From Tyto alba (taxonomy: Eukaryota; Chordata; Aves; Strigiformes; Tytonidae), in contig NW_024881316.1 of assembly GCF_018691265.1 (NCBI RefSeq), forward strand, positions 8,988,819-9,052,818: 64,000 bases of DNA, written 5' to 3'. Shown piece by piece: positions 61,581 to 64,000 of this stretch (position 1 is its first letter; each line of letters starts with the position of its first letter). The notes under the pieces are model-generated. The model saw only the letters and a program-made list of their open reading frames with translations, was not told where the DNA came from and ran no database searches. Position numbers and translations under genes: made by a program.

Positions 61581-62765
61581 TCAAGGATAATACAAAGCAA
61601 AATCAACAAAGAAATACTAGCATGTACAAGTGGAGTATAACATAAACATTTAAGCTTCCTCATATACTTCAAGTTTTGCTAGTTTTAATGTTAAAATAGA
61701 CCCAATAAAAATCAGAAAGCAACTACCTCAATTTTTCCCAACAAACTGTTTATAATTTTCCATTAGACTCTTTAATCATATCTACTGTAAATTGTGAAGA
61801 AATTATGAGATGTATTTTTGTCTAAATTAGAAAACTGCTAAGAAAGGATCCACAGGAAAGAAGTAAAATTCATTTGCAAAAAACCTGATATCTAATGCAG
61901 GAGGACAGTCCCTTTTTTTTTATTATTTTTTTTTTTTCCTCAAGCCAGAGAAGGAAAAAAGCTCTAACAGAGTGAATGGGAATAGAGAAAGTGAATTAGA
62001 AATACTGTAAAGGAAAAAAAAAAATATGTACTGAAAGCAAACAGGAAGTCTCAGTCAGAACTTTTATCAAGAAGGGAAGCAAAATACCTAATCTAACACA
62101 AAAGATGAGGTTAGATAAAGAGGTTAAGTATTAGAAAGCTGGTTGGCTACAACAGGCCCTATTACACCTTAAACAAAAAAAGAAATTACATTAAGTTTTA
62201 CAGTAGCTGTCATCAGATAACAGAGTGGCGTCTGCTTTTCATTTCTTCAAGCTGCAGGTCTCTAACCTGACTAGATACCACCATCATACAGTAGGGGAGT
62301 CAAAACTCATACATGCACTATTTTTTTTTACCAGATCAGAAAAGTTAAATTGAACAGAGAGAAAAAGAAAAATCCTCCTCAATAAATTCATCAAAACTAT
62401 ATATCAGTTGGACAAAGCTGTACAGAGAGCATAAAAATATAGTCAATGTAGTTAAATAAAAAGTCCTATGAATTCAACATATAAAAATTAACTTCACTTT
62501 TAGAATCTTAACATCATGTACTTTCTCTCTTGTGATTTACCTATGAGACTAAGTTCTGTACTGCTTTAGAATTTCTCAAATTTTGCTTAAATAATTACCG
62601 TCCTTTTCTAATGGAGAAAGAATCATGAAGTTGCTTGAATTGCCTTTTTACTTGAATTTAAAATTTCAAAATATCTCCATAGGGTTATCAAATGATTGAA
62701 AAAATTCTCCACTTATATTGTTTTTTGGGGCTTAAAATGGCATTAAATATTTTTATGCTTTGTAG
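61581..62765. other. Non-coding AT-rich sequence, putative intron or 5' flank
   Basis: T-runs occur at about 61913-61935 and 62322-62331. The sequence ends in TATTTTTATGCTTTGTAG, which can serve as the polypyrimidine tract and acceptor of the next feature. Confidence 0.45.
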
Positions 62766-62865
62766 GAAAGGAGAAGATCTATTTTTCACAACAGAAACAT
62801 TTGCAGGTTTTGTACACAATGAAAGGCTAGGATTACCAGTTTATTTAGGAAACAGCAAAACCACG
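62766..62865 (+). CDS. Candidate internal coding exon, unknown gene
   Basis: I do not recognise the protein. A 100-bp segment is preceded by TATTTTTATGCTTTGTAG and followed by a near-consensus donor, CCACG-GTAAGT. Of the three plus frames only one is open across it. That frame enters in phase 2, leaves in phase 0 and gives 33 complete codons. The peptide includes ETFAGFVHNERLGLPVYLG and ends NSKTT. The composition is mixed and looks like a folded protein more than AT-driven junk. The next candidate exon (63964) also starts in phase 0, so the two can be joined in frame. An alternative is a non-coding RNA exon or a chance splice-like frame, since 100 bp open in one frame is not rare. Confidence 0.38.
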
Positions 62866-63963
62866 GTAAGTAAATGAAAGTTTTTTTTTTTTTTTGCATG
62901 GGCACCTTTATCAAAATTCTTGCTTCATTTCCCAGAATTATTTCCTTTCTGGATAGTGAGAATTATTCTTGCCAAAGGTTTTATTTCCCTAGAGTCTGTT
63001 GTATTCCAAATAAGTAATTAATTTATGGAATAGATCTAGTTGTGTTTTATTGTTTTCATCCTTGCTATCATATAAAAGCTTTTTAATGAAACAAGTGATT
63101 TCTAGAGACCCCTTTAATTCAGCAGACAACGTCAGGTAGCTGACAATGGAAAAGTTCAACTTCTAAGATGTTTGTTTTCAACAGATACCACTGTAGGTTA
63201 CTGAATTTGCCAAGGCAAGAAATGCTTTCTGAATCTCTTAATTCTACATGAGAACATCTCTTTTCATAAAACTGGGGATGCCTTACCAGTTATTGCATTT
63301 GGCATAGAAATGTGCAGTTCTATTATTGTTTGAAGAAGTACTCTTCTCTTTCGCTCCTCTCCTTCCATTCACTCAGTTTAATGTTGTCATAGGAGCATCT
63401 GATCTGGCATCCAATGCAAGCAGTGGAGTCAGCTTGAGTGTCAAAGAAAAACAATGTTGTTATTAAAACAAAAAACAGAAACTTTCTCCCCAGGACACAT
63501 CCACTTCTGAAGGTTCCTTCCTTTTTTCTTCTCTCCATCCCTTGCCTATTCATGAGGAAAGCCAAATAAACAATTACAGTATTAAATTCATATAATTTCT
63601 GCCAGGAGGGATGTGAAGCCTAAATTCAGTATTGTTTTAATCATGGTGGGTTTTTTTCATCTATTTTTCACCAAATTGATGACTAATTTATCTATTCAAA
63701 ATCCAAAAATAACAAAAATTGAACAGTAGTTCAACCATTAGGTAGATGCTTACTGAAATAATTATTGAGCTTAATTTTATGGTTAGGAGGACAGATTACA
63801 TCATGATGACAGTCTCTTCTGACCACAGAAGTAAGGTTTCATTGCAGATAGAAGGACAGATATTCCTCAGGTTATGCTGAAGTTATTGGTCTTTGTCTTT
63901 CCTTGATACAATGCAACCAGTATCAATGTTTAAATTTCTTTTGTTTCTTCTTGTTTCCCTAAG
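62866..63963 (+). other. Putative intron between the two candidate exons
   Basis: 1,098 bp starting GTAAGTAAATG and ending TTCTTGTTTCCCTAAG. A T15 run (62881-62895) lies just inside the donor. A minus-strand 80-codon frame (63323-63565) has a hydrophobic stretch, KFLFFVLITTLFFF, and three cysteines, but no other support. Confidence 0.35.
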
Positions 63964-64000
63964 GATTCTCTGTCTGCAGCACTCTATTCACATTTAATGT
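63964..64000 (+). CDS. Candidate exon start, truncated by the window edge
   Basis: A strong polypyrimidine tract (from about 63937) ends in CCCTAAG, a good acceptor. The 37 bases that follow are open in phase 0 (DSLSAALYSHLM) and match the phase in which the preceding candidate exon ends. One other frame is open too and one has a stop. The exon runs off the window, so its end and identity cannot be judged. Confidence 0.33.

Noticed and set aside
1..64000. tRNA, rRNA, snRNA and bacterial-type operon features
   Set aside because: I saw no tRNA T-loop/A-box pairs, no rRNA or U-RNA core motifs and no ribosome-binding-site gene organisation by eye. A covariance-model scan would be needed to exclude small RNAs fully.

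Overview
The window looks like vertebrate, specifically avian, nuclear DNA. It is AT-rich, has no compact gene array, and contains no tRNA, rRNA, CRISPR array or bacterial-type operon that I can see. The bird assignment rests on the interspersed repeats. There are several CR1 LINE fragments, with 3' ends close to the avian type (a TTCCAACC-like stretch followed by ATTCTRTG). There are also two solo LTRs of an endogenous-retrovirus family whose LTR starts TGTCCTGGTT and ends in a TTAAACCACRACA-like block, common in bird genomes. This was recognised by eye, not by a database search.

Layout. 1-660 is a GC- and CpG-rich island with a strong G-quadruplex motif. 661-24999 is mostly unannotated AT-rich sequence carrying old CR1 remnants (2095-2550, possibly 10155-10225, 11075-11440, 13546-13657, 23690-24560) and a pentanucleotide microsatellite (6246-6370). 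25010-25497 is a solo LTR with perfect 5-bp target duplications. It is followed by an unresolved less AT-rich island ending in an A21 run (25498-27415) and by a CR1 3' end split by a 97-bp insert (27805-28208). 28209-41586 is again mostly unannotated. 41618-43300 is the longest CR1 copy, on the minus strand, with a recognisable but broken reverse-transcriptase region. A CR1 tail lies at 46933-47043 and an older solo LTR in the opposite orientation at 49258-49741. The most striking object is a 1.43-kb purine tract at 52463-53890. It is built from 298 consecutive tetranucleotide units (260 GGAA and 38 GGGC) and then a GAAA/GGAA compound repeat. 53891-62765 holds only low-complexity tracts and a doubtful CR1 tail. 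At the right edge are two splice-compatible candidate coding exons on the plus strand (62766-62865 and 63964 to beyond the window).

Interpretation. This is most likely a gene desert or very long intron(s). If the right-edge exons are real, the window is 5' flank or intronic sequence of a plus-strand gene continuing to the right. I cannot name that gene. No complete protein-coding gene is supported. The long open frames in the GGAA tract are artefacts of sequence lacking T on one strand (and A on the other), and most other open frames are short and unsupported.
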